DNA of 64,000 nt from Antedon mediterranea. Lineage: Eukaryota; Echinodermata; Crinoidea; Comatulida; Antedonidae. The position numbers and the translations under genes were made by a program. The DNA lies in NCBI RefSeq assembly GCF_964355755.1, contig NC_092678.1, forward strand, positions 20,992,922 through 21,056,921, given 5' to 3'. Below the pieces are notes generated by a model. That model searched no databases, was not told where the DNA came from, and saw nothing but the letters and a program-made list of their open reading frames with translations. Shown here piece by piece: positions 1 to 13,100 of the stretch (position 1 is the first letter of the stretch; each line of letters opens with the position of its first letter).

Positions 1-1020
1 TTAGCCCCACTCCATAGTGTACTATGTGCAGTAGGTAGGACATTTTAGCTGAACCGTTCTCGCCCACATAGAGGTAACTCTCCCATTAGCCCCACTCCAT
101 AGTGTACTATGTGCAGTAGGTAGGACATCTTAGCTGAACCGTTCTCGCCCACATAGAGGTAACTCTCCCATTAGCCCCACTCCATAGTGTACTATGTGCA
201 GTAGGGAGGACATTTTAGCTGAACCGTTCTCACCCACATAGAGGTAACTCTCCCATTAGCCCCACTCCATAGTGTACTATGTGCAGTAGGTAGGACATCT
301 TAGCTGAACCGTTCTCACCCACATAGAGGTAACTCTCCCATTAGCCCCACTCCATAGTGTACTATGTGCAGTAGGTAGGACATCTTAGCTGAAGCGTTCT
401 CACCCACATAGAGGTAACTCTCCCATTAGCCCCACTCCATAGTGTACTATGTGCAGTAGGTAGGACATCTTAGCTGAAGCGTTCTCACCCACATAGAGGT
501 AACTCTTCCATTAGCCCCACTCCATAGTGTACTATGTGCAGTAGGTAGGACATCTTAGCTGAACCGTTCTCACCCACATAGAGGTAACTCTCCCATTAGC
601 CCCACTCCATAGTGTACTATGTGCAGTAGGTAGGACATCTTAGCTGAAGCGTTCTCACCCACATAGAGGTAACTCTTCCATTAGCCCCACTCCATAGTGT
701 ACTATGTGCAGTAGGTAGGACATCTTAGCTGAACCGTTCTCGCCCACATAGAGGTAACTCTTCCATTAGCCCCACTCCATAGTGTACTATGTGCAGTAGG
801 TAGGACATCTTAGCTGAACCGTTCTCGCCCACATAGAGGTAACTCTCCCATTAGCCCCACTCCATAGTGTACTATGTGCAGTAGGTAGGACGTACATCTC
901 AGCTGAACCGTTCTCGCCCACATAGAGGTAACTCTCCCATTAGCCCCACTCCATAGTGTACTATGTGTAGTAGGTAGGACATCTTAGCTGAACCGTTCTC
1001 ACCCACATAGAGGTAACTCC
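1..1020. repeat. 85-bp satellite array
   Basis: Twelve head-to-tail copies of an 85-bp unit start at 1, 86, 171, 256, 341, 426, 511, 596, 681, 766, 851 and 940. Copies differ by only a few substitutions (C/G in GAACCG/GAAGCG, GCCC/ACCC); the copy at 851 has a 4-bp insertion. The array runs off the left edge, so its full size is unknown. It lies in the FANCI intron before the first visible exon. Each unit holds the donor-like string GAGGTAACTC, but no exon was seen using it. Confidence 0.97.
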
Positions 1021-1116
1021 TTCCCTCTGAGGTATCTGAACTGCTATCCTGTAAAAAACATGACTATGATTGAACCAAATCACCTAATCGACATAAGTAC
1101 TTCACAATTTTTGTAG

Positions 1117-4100
1117 GGCATTTGAGCTGTTACCAAAGATATTATCATCACTGACATCAAGGGATAATGTTCTCCATGGCAACAATAATATGACTGGATC
1201 AAAGTTCAAAGACTATGTGCTTAATAATTTGTGTTCGAGTAGGTAAGTTGGATATGAAATTTATAGACATCAGACCAATTATACATTAACTATGATCTAA
1301 AAAGTTTTTTTTACGAGAAAAATGTTTTATCTTTTTATTTTTCATAGATGGGAACCTCACTGCATCCTACCACTGACTTCTATGGTCAGGTAAATCTTGA
1401 TTGTTAATTAATAATTTTTTAATTTAACTTCATAAAGATCCATTATGATTTGCAGGAGAATTAAGAGGTTTACTGTTAACTTTACCTACTCCTGTTAAAT
1501 ATTCATGAGATTAATAATGAATATTCATTTTTATTAAAGGGAAATACCCATGGTGAGCGACCAACTTGCATTTGTAATGAAGAAGGTTATTAGGGGATTC
1601 CCCATCATGAATTTCCAAGAGTTACCACCACTTATCTACCAGCTTCTCGTCCTAACGACCAAGGTGAGTTTTTCATTTGTTCCATTTCAAACAGATATAT
1701 TTTTTCTAATCAAATAAACTTGGTACCTTCTTTTTCTGCCTATCTTATGCACTTGTCAATTGTATGACCCAATATACGACACCCGGGAGAGGTGCATCAT
1801 GGATGTGTAATCTACAAATAATTATGCGTCAAAAAACAATGGTGTGTCAATGTCCGTCACTTTACAACCCACCATATCATGAACAACATGGTCACAATGT
1901 GTCAAAATGGATGCGTCATGGTCACTTTTTTTGGTGCAGGGATGCGTCATGGTATTCATAAGGTATGACATACATCAAACAAATGACGCACCTCTCCTGG
2001 GGTTCGTAAAGTGGGTCATACAATTGACAAGTGCATTAAACATAAACAAATAAAAAACTATTCTTTCCAGAAAGAATACTATCAATTTAAATTACTAAAC
2101 ATAATTAACTGTTTATTACAATCATCAACATGATCATTTTTCCTATAGGGTCATAAAGATTTAGTTTTAAAAGGAATACTGAATTTCTTTAACAACGTTG
2201 AAAAGCAAGATATAGCACAAGAAAGTGAGGATATATTTAGGTATGTGTAGATGGTATATAAGTATATTTAAGTATCAATTTACAGTCTTATGCTCTGTCT
2301 ACACTATCAAGCTTTATGTGACGAAAAAAATGTGATGTGCCCATCCATATATGTACATGATAATGTCATATCATTGCCATATTTAATCATATCACTACCA
2401 TATCTGGGGACATCACACCTTTTTTGTAAAAATAAAGTTTGATAGTTTAGAAAGGGCTTAAGGGAGCTATTTTTTTTTTCCTCTGACAGGATTTGAACTC
2501 AGGACCCTAGATCATAAGTAAACCACCAAGCTACAATTCCATGTTGTGTTTCTAAAATCTTGTAAATATAAAAATTAAAAAAAATGATGTTTTTTTACAT
2601 AGTGTATCAGCAACCACTAATGAAACAATACAACACACAGAGGGTACGGTCATTGTGCATGTAACATTTGCAGTGAGACAAGATCAACCGCTGGGAAAGG
2701 AGTTGGTTCGAATCCTAAAGGTTTCAATTTCTCGTTTTTAAATATCAATATATCTATATCATATAGACTACAAACCCAAAGTCTGTACTCTAATTGGCCC
2801 AGTTTTTCCATATTCTATTCTGCTCTGAGGCCCTTATAAAACTGTGATAGTACCTGTAGTTGACACAGAATGAATGAGAACCAGTATCATAGCGTCTGTG
2901 TGTACTCACTGGCTAAACCCAGAGTACAAGGGGCCCCAGAGCATGAGCAGCCCCAGAGCATGAGCAGCCCCAGAGCATGAGCAGCCCCAGAGCATGAGCA
3001 GCCCCATAGTATGAGCAGCCCCAACTACCCAGCGTCAGAGCCTCTTATTTAGTACCTGAATCAAGCCGTCTCAACTGACCTTATTTTTATTTGTTATAGG
3101 ATAGACAACAAGGGGACCCAAGTGCAGTATTGCAACCATTTTCCACAGCGTTGATACTAGCAATCTCTAGAATACATTCTTTCACTGAACAGGTTTGTAC
3201 AAAATATGACACGAACGATACTATCAGTAAAACTAGATATTTTAAACAATGACAAACACGTTTGTTTGTATGCATCATATAAAACAGCTCGATCCTGTAC
3301 CACCTCAGTGAGTACCTAGGCCTACACATCATGGTGCTTATGTCAACAGTGTGGGTAAATTAAGAAGGCAGCCTTGCTGCTAAAGTTGTATGAAATTACA
3401 GGTGTAATGCTACAATTTATGCAAATCAATGCTGAAACAACTAATTGGCGTAATAAAGGAGCATATTACGTACTACTTTCAATAACGGAGCATATTATAT
3501 TATTAGTTTTATTTGTATCTATTTTTGATTCTTCTTAGATGATCTCAATCTTGAAGACGTCAATATTTAGGTGCTACAAAAATATAGAAAAACACAATGA
3601 GTCCAAGTTTATTGCAGGTACTGTTTTAATTTATTCCACAATTAGGGGAACATGGAAAAATCAGCACTGTAGTCATGTTATAACACATAGATTATCTGAC
3701 AAAATTCTTAGACAGTAGGAAGCCTTTTGCCATTTTCCCCTAACTGTCCAGGCTGAGTGGACTGTAGAGCTAAACTCTAAACATCCAATTTAAAAGACAA
3801 AATGCTAACATCTGTGCCAACTTACCAACTAACTCTTGTAAACCACATTCAAATATGTAATTGTAGCCAATTTATTGTCCACGTGTAGTCCTGCTTTCCC
3901 TTAAAAATAAGACATTTAAAGTTTGTGTTTTTTTAATTTTGTCTAGAAATTGCTCCACCGATTCCTGACATTGCATCAGATATTTTAAGCATTGTCAAAA
4001 ACAGGTGAGATTTGGATCAGTCAATTAGTAAAGTAAATAATTTTAAAAGAAATAAATAAATTTATAGATACTATCAGTAAAACTATATATTTTAAACAAT

Positions 4101-7100
4101 CACAATAGTCAGACAGCCACGTTTTTGTATGCATCATATATAGTACTGATCATATAAAATCTACAATAAATGTACAGATTTGTCTATTCTATAAATACAG
4201 TATTCTATAAATATTTTATGATTCAATTCTTTTGTTTATAGTTCCATGGGATGGGACCATGTAACACACGGTCTAATCGAGTTGGGTTTTTCTCTGATGG
4301 AATCTTATGGACCAAAAGCTGCGTTTGGTAAAGTACCAGTACATGGTATGTAAACACTCTAAATGACATCTAAATGATTCCACTACCTGATAATAATGCA
4401 AAAGCTTATAAAATAATAAAAACACTAACGAAATATAAACATGTTTAGGATTGACATGTCACCATACCTACACTCATAATACAAGATAAAGACAAACAAA
4501 AAGTTTAATATACATTCCTGTTGTTTACATCAGCTGCTACGATAATACAAAAGCTAATATAATATAACACTTTCCAACCAACTATATATAAACATATTTA
4601 GTTTATATACATATTTAGTTTGATACAATTCCTTTCTAATGATCATGTTATAACAAAAGCATTCTTCCCAAGAAGTTTGCCTCTATAGAACTATATATAT
4701 CCAAATAATACCAAATAATACCAAATAATAAGTCAATCATAATCTTTAATTTAACTTGTTTTTTATATTATTGTTTTTGTAATATTTACGTGTTTAATGC
4801 AATACTTTGTAATGTTTATATTTTTTATTTTAGATTGTAAAAGGATCCCAATGGAAATAAGCTGATAAGCTTTTTGGGCTATCCTGGAAAGTCTTTTATA
4901 AATGTATTATTTGTAATGTCCGTAATTTATGTTATCACTTTGTATGTATTTTTTATGATGATTTTCCAAATAAATTCAAATCAAATCAAATCCAAGATTT
5001 AAAAGGTTTTGGATGATTAATTTAAAATAAAATGAGAATAAAAAAGAGAGAAACAGCTCTTTTAGTACGATCCCAAAAAAACAACTGTAACAAATGTAGA
5101 TGGATTTCCAACAATATTTTCCAGAGCCTACAGCCATATTAACTCCATCACAAAAAGCCTGCCATCTTGGAATCTCCATCCTACAAGAAATCTTCAAACT
5201 GCAAGAAGCTGCCAGACAGGATGTCATTGAACAAATCCTTAACCATCTGATCACCAGCTCCACACATCCCGTTCATCATTACTTAAGTATGTACTTTCTT
5301 TGTCTTTTAAAGCTCTGTCTGCAAACTTTATGTGACAAAAAATGTGATGTGCCCATATGGACATGATGATGTCAAATCACTATCATATTTGGGCATATCA
5401 CGACCAAATTTGGCCACATCAAATTTTATTGTCAAACTAGATTGATAGTGGAGACAGCTTTAGAAGCTTATATGTTAGTAACAAAATTGGAAAACCAACA
5501 GAATATTTTTTTCCTAAGTTTGTCCCTCCTCCACTTCCTTATTTGGAATTGTTTCATACTGAATGCTTATTGGTCATTTGTAAAATAACTTTTATCCAAT
5601 TACAGAACTGTTGTCCAACATTATCGAAGCTTCACCACAGACGGCGCTAGATTATCAATCAAAGGTGCGAGAAACATTTGACTACCTAACGCAACTTCCA
5701 CTGGACACAGCCAAGGGATTGCTGGTTGCTATTCAGCCTCTCGTGAAAATAAGCATGACACTTAAAGACGCCCTCATGCTTATGCTCCGCAAAGCCCTTT
5801 TCTCAAGGTAGATTATCTTTTTCTTCTTTTTTTATATTCTAATTTTCTCTAATTTCATGTTTCTTCTAATCTATTGTAATGGAGACATAATGGTACCCAA
5901 TTCTTTTTGAGATTTAGTAGCCATAAAATAAGCCTACCTTTAAGAATAATGGAGTTCATTGCATGAAACTCTAAATCACCCAGTATGGTGTTACATCTTG
6001 CCATTACTTTTTATTTTCTTTTGTTTAGACAAGTTGAGAGCAGAAAGCTTGCTGCTACTGGATATCTACTGATTCTTAAGAACTTTAAGGTGTATGGCAG
6101 TCTTCCATCCAGTCAGTCTAGCCAGATAGCCTGCTCATCATCTCAGGTAATATGTCCCCTTTTTTCCCGATTGATCTAGAGTTTTTTTTATTATTTATTC
6201 TTTATGCTGGGTATCCTCTTCAGTCAAAGACTATTCTCCCAGAGGGTCGAGTTATGATGAGTGGTTTTGTGTGTCAGTGGCTGTGTGTGTACTAGTATAG
6301 CGAGGTAACCTCATCTCAAAAGAGTGTTCTTTATAAAGTGCTCATGGGATAAATGTGTACACTGGACCGACGGTTTATAGTCCTTATCCGAGAAGACTCG
6401 TTTTACTACCAGAACCATGGAGAGAGTGAAACCCTTTTCATTTCATTTCATTTCACATTTATTCAATTAATGAAATCTTAAACAATATAAACAAATAAAG
6501 ATATCATTAATTAGGATCAGACTTAGAGGCCAAGGCCTGTCTCAGTTAGACCCAACAAAACATATAACAAAATAAAAATTTATACAAATTAGGTAAAAGT
6601 GGCATAATAATAATACATTATGAATGATAATTTTCCAAATAATTAAACTTAATTCGATGCCTGAACCCTTGCTGGTGTTATGGCTACATATTACAGTTCC
6701 ACGCTCTTAGCTGCTCGGCCACTCACTTGCTAAGTTTATTAAACAAAAAGATCCTAGAGATCTTTGTTGTTCTTTCTGTTCATTCATTTTTAAGTAAAGC
6801 AAATAAATTATAGTATCACTGCTAATAAGAAAGAGAAAATCAGAACTTTATAACTACATGTTTTGAACTGATGTCTCTGTTGAAGGTTGTCGTTGATGTT
6901 CACCAGAAGACTTCTCCAGACTATGAAGCCATTGTCTGTTCAGAGATCTTGGGGAGTTTACGGCGTACATTCAACCAGCAAGCAGACGTCAGACTGATTC
7001 TATACGAGGTACAAGAAAATAAACTTTATGTATTTGTAAGATAGTAAAACCACATAAGGTGTAACATTTTTTATACTTGATTTTACTAAATCCAGTCCTT

Positions 7101-10100
7101 ATTCCAATAGGGTTTGTATGAAGCTCTCGCCAACAACCACAAGTTGAAAGGTCAAATCCTAGAGCTGTTGTACAATCAATTTCAGCGATACTATGCTGAA
7201 GATGAGGAGGTGCTTCCACCAGTCAAACTGGAGCCATGCATCACTGCCCAAGGAGACAACGTTTATGTTACAGAGCCACTTGTAAGTACAGAACTACTGA
7301 ACTGACTATAACTAATTATATCCCATGGTGGGCTTATAAGTGAACGCAAAAGAATGAAGAAGTCGCTGATGCATGTTTCAGCGTACCTCCATATACAAAA
7401 TCCTAGTCATGTATCTTGATCATTTTTGCAGACACACCTCTTAATGGCAATCTGTCACAGCTTGTTGTTCTGCAAGAAAATAAGAGGACAAACAGATGAT
7501 GAAGAAGAAGACGAAAACGTGAATGTTTTGAAACTTGTGGACAAACTGGATGAAGTAATGATGACGTTAGCTAAGAGAATGATTAGCAGTGAGATGGAAG
7601 ACTTTGAGCTTGTAAGTGGAATGGAACTACAGGGGACACCTTTGAGACCCAACAAAGTGTCCCCTTAATAGGGTTATCTCCTTTATAGAGATTGAGCCGT
7701 AATATTAAGACATATGCTTCTCCTTGTTTGTTTCACAGAGAATTGTCCCCCGAATAGGGGTTCTACTAGAACCATTAAAAAAAAAACTTGATAAATAAAT
7801 CAATAATCACTGTTTTTTACTGAATGAGATAAAAGGAAATGGCTACAGTATATGTTGGTTGGTATTTTTCTTTCAAAAAGCTCAATACATACAAGCCTAG
7901 CGTTAAAAAAAGAAGCCCCATTTAGCTTGATCTCTAGGTTGACTAAAAGAGAAAAGTAGTAGTAGTGGTAGTAGTAGTATCACAGGAAGAAATACTAAAT
8001 AACAATAATAACTTCTTTTTTGTCTGCAGGATAAATCTGCGGATTATTCAATGGACCATGGAGTGGGCATTCGTAACAACATATTTGCGATATTGGTTCT
8101 TGGTATCTATGAGGTGCTACTGGAGTATGTGATTAACAATGGACAGTACAGGTAAAAACTATAGTCTGGCATACTAGTCTTCCATACATATATCACCCAC
8201 TCGAAATAAAAAAACAATATCAAACTAGTTTGAAAACAAAAGTGTGATGTGCCCAAATATGGTAGTTATATATACCCAGATATGGTTGTTATATACCCAG
8301 ATATGGTAGTAATATGACATCATCATGGGCATATCACATGTTTTTGTCACATAAAGTTTGATAGTGTAGATATATAAACTCAGCGGCCTTTCAAAGCTGG
8401 GCTGCTCATGCTCTGGGGCCCCTGGGTTCAGCCAGTGACTAAACTAAAAACTCTTTTCTGTTATCTTGTTATGTATATGTTTTGAAATAAAATAAAAAAA
8501 AAAAGAAAACTCTTTCTCTTTGAAGTTCAACTCGTTGTGATCAGGTTCTTGGACTGTTCAACAATTACCATACATTGTCTGGTGTCTTGAAAGAAAAGGC
8601 TGGAGGAAAGAAAGGAAAAGATACAGCAAGGAGTCTACTATCAGTGAAATTTGCTACTGAAACGTTAAGGGCGCTATTGAGGTATCTAATTTTATATTGT
8701 ATTCTGGGTATTTAAATCATGTTCTATCTGGAAACAATACATTTGTATACATATACATACTTTGTACATGTTTTAACCTGTCAGTATTTGTTTTTGAAGT
8801 TTAAACAGTCCATCGCACGATGAAGGGTTAACATCATTGCGCCAAAACCCAGACTTTGTTCACCACATACTCGCAGTTACTCTGCAAAAGATTCATCAAA
8901 TCGACACAAAAGGTCATTGCGATGGCCCAGAAGGGACAAATAAGGACAAGATATTCATTTATTGTTCAACATTAGCGAGGTAAATTGGAGATTATAGAGG
9001 TTTATCACTGAATTCAGTTTGATTAAATTTTATCCAGTTTGATCCAGTTTCATTGAGATTGATCCAGTTTCATTGAGATTGATCCAGTTCCATTGAGATT
9101 GATCCAGTTCCATTGAGATTGATCCAGTTTTATGGAGATTGATCCAGTTTCATGTAGTTTGATCCAGTTACTGAAAACCTAACACTGAATAAACATTATT
9201 TTGTACATTTTTTTATTTTCGTTTTTTATGTTTTTAGAGTATTTCTGCAACAAATTATAACACCAACTATTGAGAATCAAAAGAAAGATAAGGTGAATAT
9301 TTCAAAACATTTGATACAAAGTATACAATTTCACTGCAACAGAACTCAATTGTCTCATTCTGTCTAGACATTTTGCGACAGCCTAAGGGTGTGCATATGA
9401 TGGCCATCTTGTAAGAGAACTGTAATATCTTTTAACAATCGTTCCTACTCGTTACCATTATACTTTATAATTTAAATTAAAAAAAGTTTGTGTATTATCA
9501 AAGTTTCTTTATTTTTCAAGAATAAGACAATTACGCAAATGTGTTTAGAGACGCTGAATAGTATTGTACACATCATCTGCACACGGTATCCAGACAAGAT
9601 CCGACAATTTCTCGACCTTGTTGACGTTGAGTGCGATAAAGTTGATGACAACGAACAAGAACAAATTCATGCTTACATCAAAAAGTTTCAGGTACTTTTA
9701 TGGTTTAATTTCGATATTTGCCTACAAGTCCAAACTCCTGGGTTCAAATCTTGACACTTTTTTTAAATATATATATATATAGGTTGTTTTTTAGTCTCAT
9801 TCCAAAATTGTTTATATCTCTACCAAGCTACCTTCTTTGTTTTCCACTCTTATTCAGACTCTACCCTGGCTCCCTTTGTTATATTTCTTTTATTCCTATC
9901 CACCCAGGCAGCACTTGCCAGCTTTATACTATGACGTTATCCAAATTCCTTCACTTGCACTGATGAAGGGCTAGTGTTGCCCGAAAGCTCTGCTAACTTT
10001 TCTGGCTGTTTACTTTATCGTTTTGATTTAGCTTTTCGCTTTTTATTTTCTCCATTGAGATCCAGCCACTGATACCCACAGCATTGTCATTTTTTTCAGT

Positions 10101-13100
10101 AATTTGCCTTTGGATTTATATATAGGTTGTTAGTTATAATTTTATTTTCTGTGTTTTTTTTCATAAAATATATACTGTATACCTTTTTCATTCTTATAAA
10201 CGTTGTTGTTTTCGGTAGCGATTACTGATTTCGTACTTGACAAGCGAAGAGGAGGATGTACACTTAAAAGATGCCGTTCATTTCTGCACTATTATAACGC
10301 TTCTGTCAAAACTTCTCAATGCAGAGCGCCCTCAGGTAAAAGTTGGTTTATATATATTATATTGTGAATTGTATACATGTAATAGATGTATTGTCCCCCT
10401 GAAAAATTAATTCTTAACAATTTTTCTGTTGAATATGCCACTTTAATGTCACCAAAAGTATTTACCTAAAAAAATGTAATTTAAAACAAAAAATTGTCAA
10501 ATTGGCTGACAGCCAATGGGTTTTTGGTATTTATTTTGTAATTTTATAAGTGAAAACATAAATTTTTTCCAGTTTTTTTTCTACAGAAATGATTTACTTT
10601 AATAAAGCTACAAAACAATCTATTCAAAGTCTGATTTTATTAATCTTTATTTTTCATGTTTTTGGGGGAAAATACATCTTTAACTAAAAAAGTATTTTTT
10701 AATCAAAAATTAATTAATCATTCCAAATGATTCTTAACATTTATTGTTTGTATTTTTTAGTTCACTGAGCTTTACACTTGGTTGTTGCGTGTTTGCGCTG
10801 AGAACAACCCAGGTATGTCATTTCTTTACTAGATGTAGATCACACTAATGCCTAAAGCTCTGTCTACACTATCAAACAAATACGGTAGTGATATACCTAA
10901 ATATGGTAGTGATATGAAATCATCATGTCCATATATGATCACATCATCATTTTTATTGAAAACAAAACTTTACACTGTTAGTACCTTGTATATATTCAGA
11001 AATAATATTATAATAACCCAGCTGTAAAGTTTAAAATGCCAAAAATTCATGTTTTTTATTGTAGATGACATTGTCCTGTCAAAAGCTCTTATGTCATTAC
11101 TTCTCAATCTCACAACTCGTATCAAGAGCGGTGTTAAATTGACGCGCGACATCTCCCAGGATATTCACAGTCATCTCGGAGACATTGACGAAGATGTTGA
11201 GGTCGGGAACAGCTCAAACTTTTCGCTTATCAATCCAAGAACAGCTGCGCCCTCTATATTGGTAAGCTTAACCGTTAGTCCTTGTTAATTTACCCAATGA
11301 CGCTGAAACCATGCAATGGGTTCAAAATGATACTTTCTACAAAGAAGCAATAATATATATAAAGTCTTAGATGAATTTTGAAAACAACCGACACTATCAC
11401 TTTGACATTGCCAAGATTCAAACCAGGACTCTGGGATTAGTAAGCAAGCATATTAACCATCAAGCTTCAATGCCACTAACCATTGTTAATATATTCATGG
11501 AGCTATAACACTTTATAGCTCCATGATATATTATTCGTTTATTTTTTTCGTTGCAGCTTTTGCTTGTGCCTCACATAGAACAGGCTCTGGAGGAGACTGA
11601 TTGGATCCTGGGCCAGATGATGTCACAGCTCTCCAGTGTGGATGTCACTGATCCAGGTAAAACTAACCCACTTGATCAATTTATTGTAGTTCTTTTACTG
11701 GTATTATGCCTTTTGATTCATTGGATAATTTTGAATTATCACCAAAAAAAAGCAGATATCTTCTTCGATAATAGATTGTTAAAAAAATAACCCCTTGTTG
11801 AGGAAACTTGGAAATCTCTCCAAATATGTTCATTGATGTAAAAAAATATGAAAGAAATTTAGAAAAAGTAAATGACAGTAGTAACAGAATTTGTTCTAAA
11901 AGAGTTGAAAGGTCACATGTCTGTATCTGTTATAATTTCATGTCTTATACATGTACATGAATGTACCATAGTGGAATTGTAAATTATAGATTATTTTATA
12001 AATGTATTTTAAATTCTACAAAAGGGAATAATTCATAACGTGTACGAACATTGATGACTTTAAAATTAAAATTTAAATCGTTGGAGAATATACAGACAGA
12101 ATTAATGACATGGTCATAAGCGAAAATAAATGGTGTTAAAATCTTATGTAAAATTATTTTTTAAATGTTATGAAAAGAAAATTGATGTGTCTAGAAAAGG
12201 GTATTTTATATTAATCAATGAAAAGTGAGCTGCATGTATGTTGTTAGTCCCTGTGGTGGTTATTCAAGCGCGGCACAAGTTTGATGCGATTCATATTTGA
12301 CTAGTACTTATCTAAGTATCCTATACCTAATTGATTAATGAATCGTCCTGTTCTGTGTATGTTAATTTATTCAGAAATACAGCCTCACATGTTTGTCACA
12401 TGTTACAACAGTATCATTTGAATTATTTTTAAAGGTAGTTTATGGTAAATTTATTTTTATTTATTTAATGTATTTAGTCACATGTGGCCAGGATTACCAA
12501 TTGTAAATTAATCACTGTCCTATCCCCATGAACAGGGGCTATTCTGTGAACCAGTTCACTGGGATAACCCCTAATCGTCTCGAATAATGAACTGGGTACT
12601 TTAAAGTACACACGGTCAAACTGTACACTGGACCTATGGTTTGTAGTCCTTATCTGAGAAGATTTGTTCCACCACCAGAACTAGAAGCGAACCCATACCG
12701 ATATTGTTGGCACTTTAGGTACGGTAAACGGCTCCCTTGCCTTAACCACTTGGTCATTTGACTCGCTCGTAAAAATATACGACACTGTATTTAGGAAATT
12801 ACCTATGATACAGTGATATACAAATTAAGACATTTGCTTTTACACACTAGAAGAATTGGCTATTTAGTGCTGTTTGTAATATATTTTTTTATTGGCTTTA
12901 CAGACACACAAGCCTTGTTTACCAATTACGAAGACAAGGAGAACATGATATGTATACGTCTTGGCTTCCTCATCAATTCCTTCCATGAACTTGTCCAGTC
13001 GGTCATTCCAGTTGGTCAATCTATAGATGCCCTTTTGAAGGTGTTGATTCATACATACACAACCTTAAATCAACTCTGTAAATATGTAAGTACAGTGAAT

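Noticed and set aside
1-1020. CRISPR-like regular array
   Set aside because: Whole 85-bp units are conserved with no unique spacers, and the genome is eukaryotic; it is a satellite.
1764-1961. 65-residue frame
   Set aside because: Lies entirely inside the MITE at 1748-2035; no homology recognised.
2478-2545. Genuine tRNA gene
   Set aside because: A and B boxes are present but the acceptor stem and anticodon arm do not fold convincingly; SINE preferred.
7432-7611. Apparent loss of the FANCI ubiquitin lysine (RMIS versus human RMIK)
   Set aside because: Counting residues places human Lys523 in the LRKAM segment, which is conserved in exon 5606-5807; the RMIK lysine is not the site.
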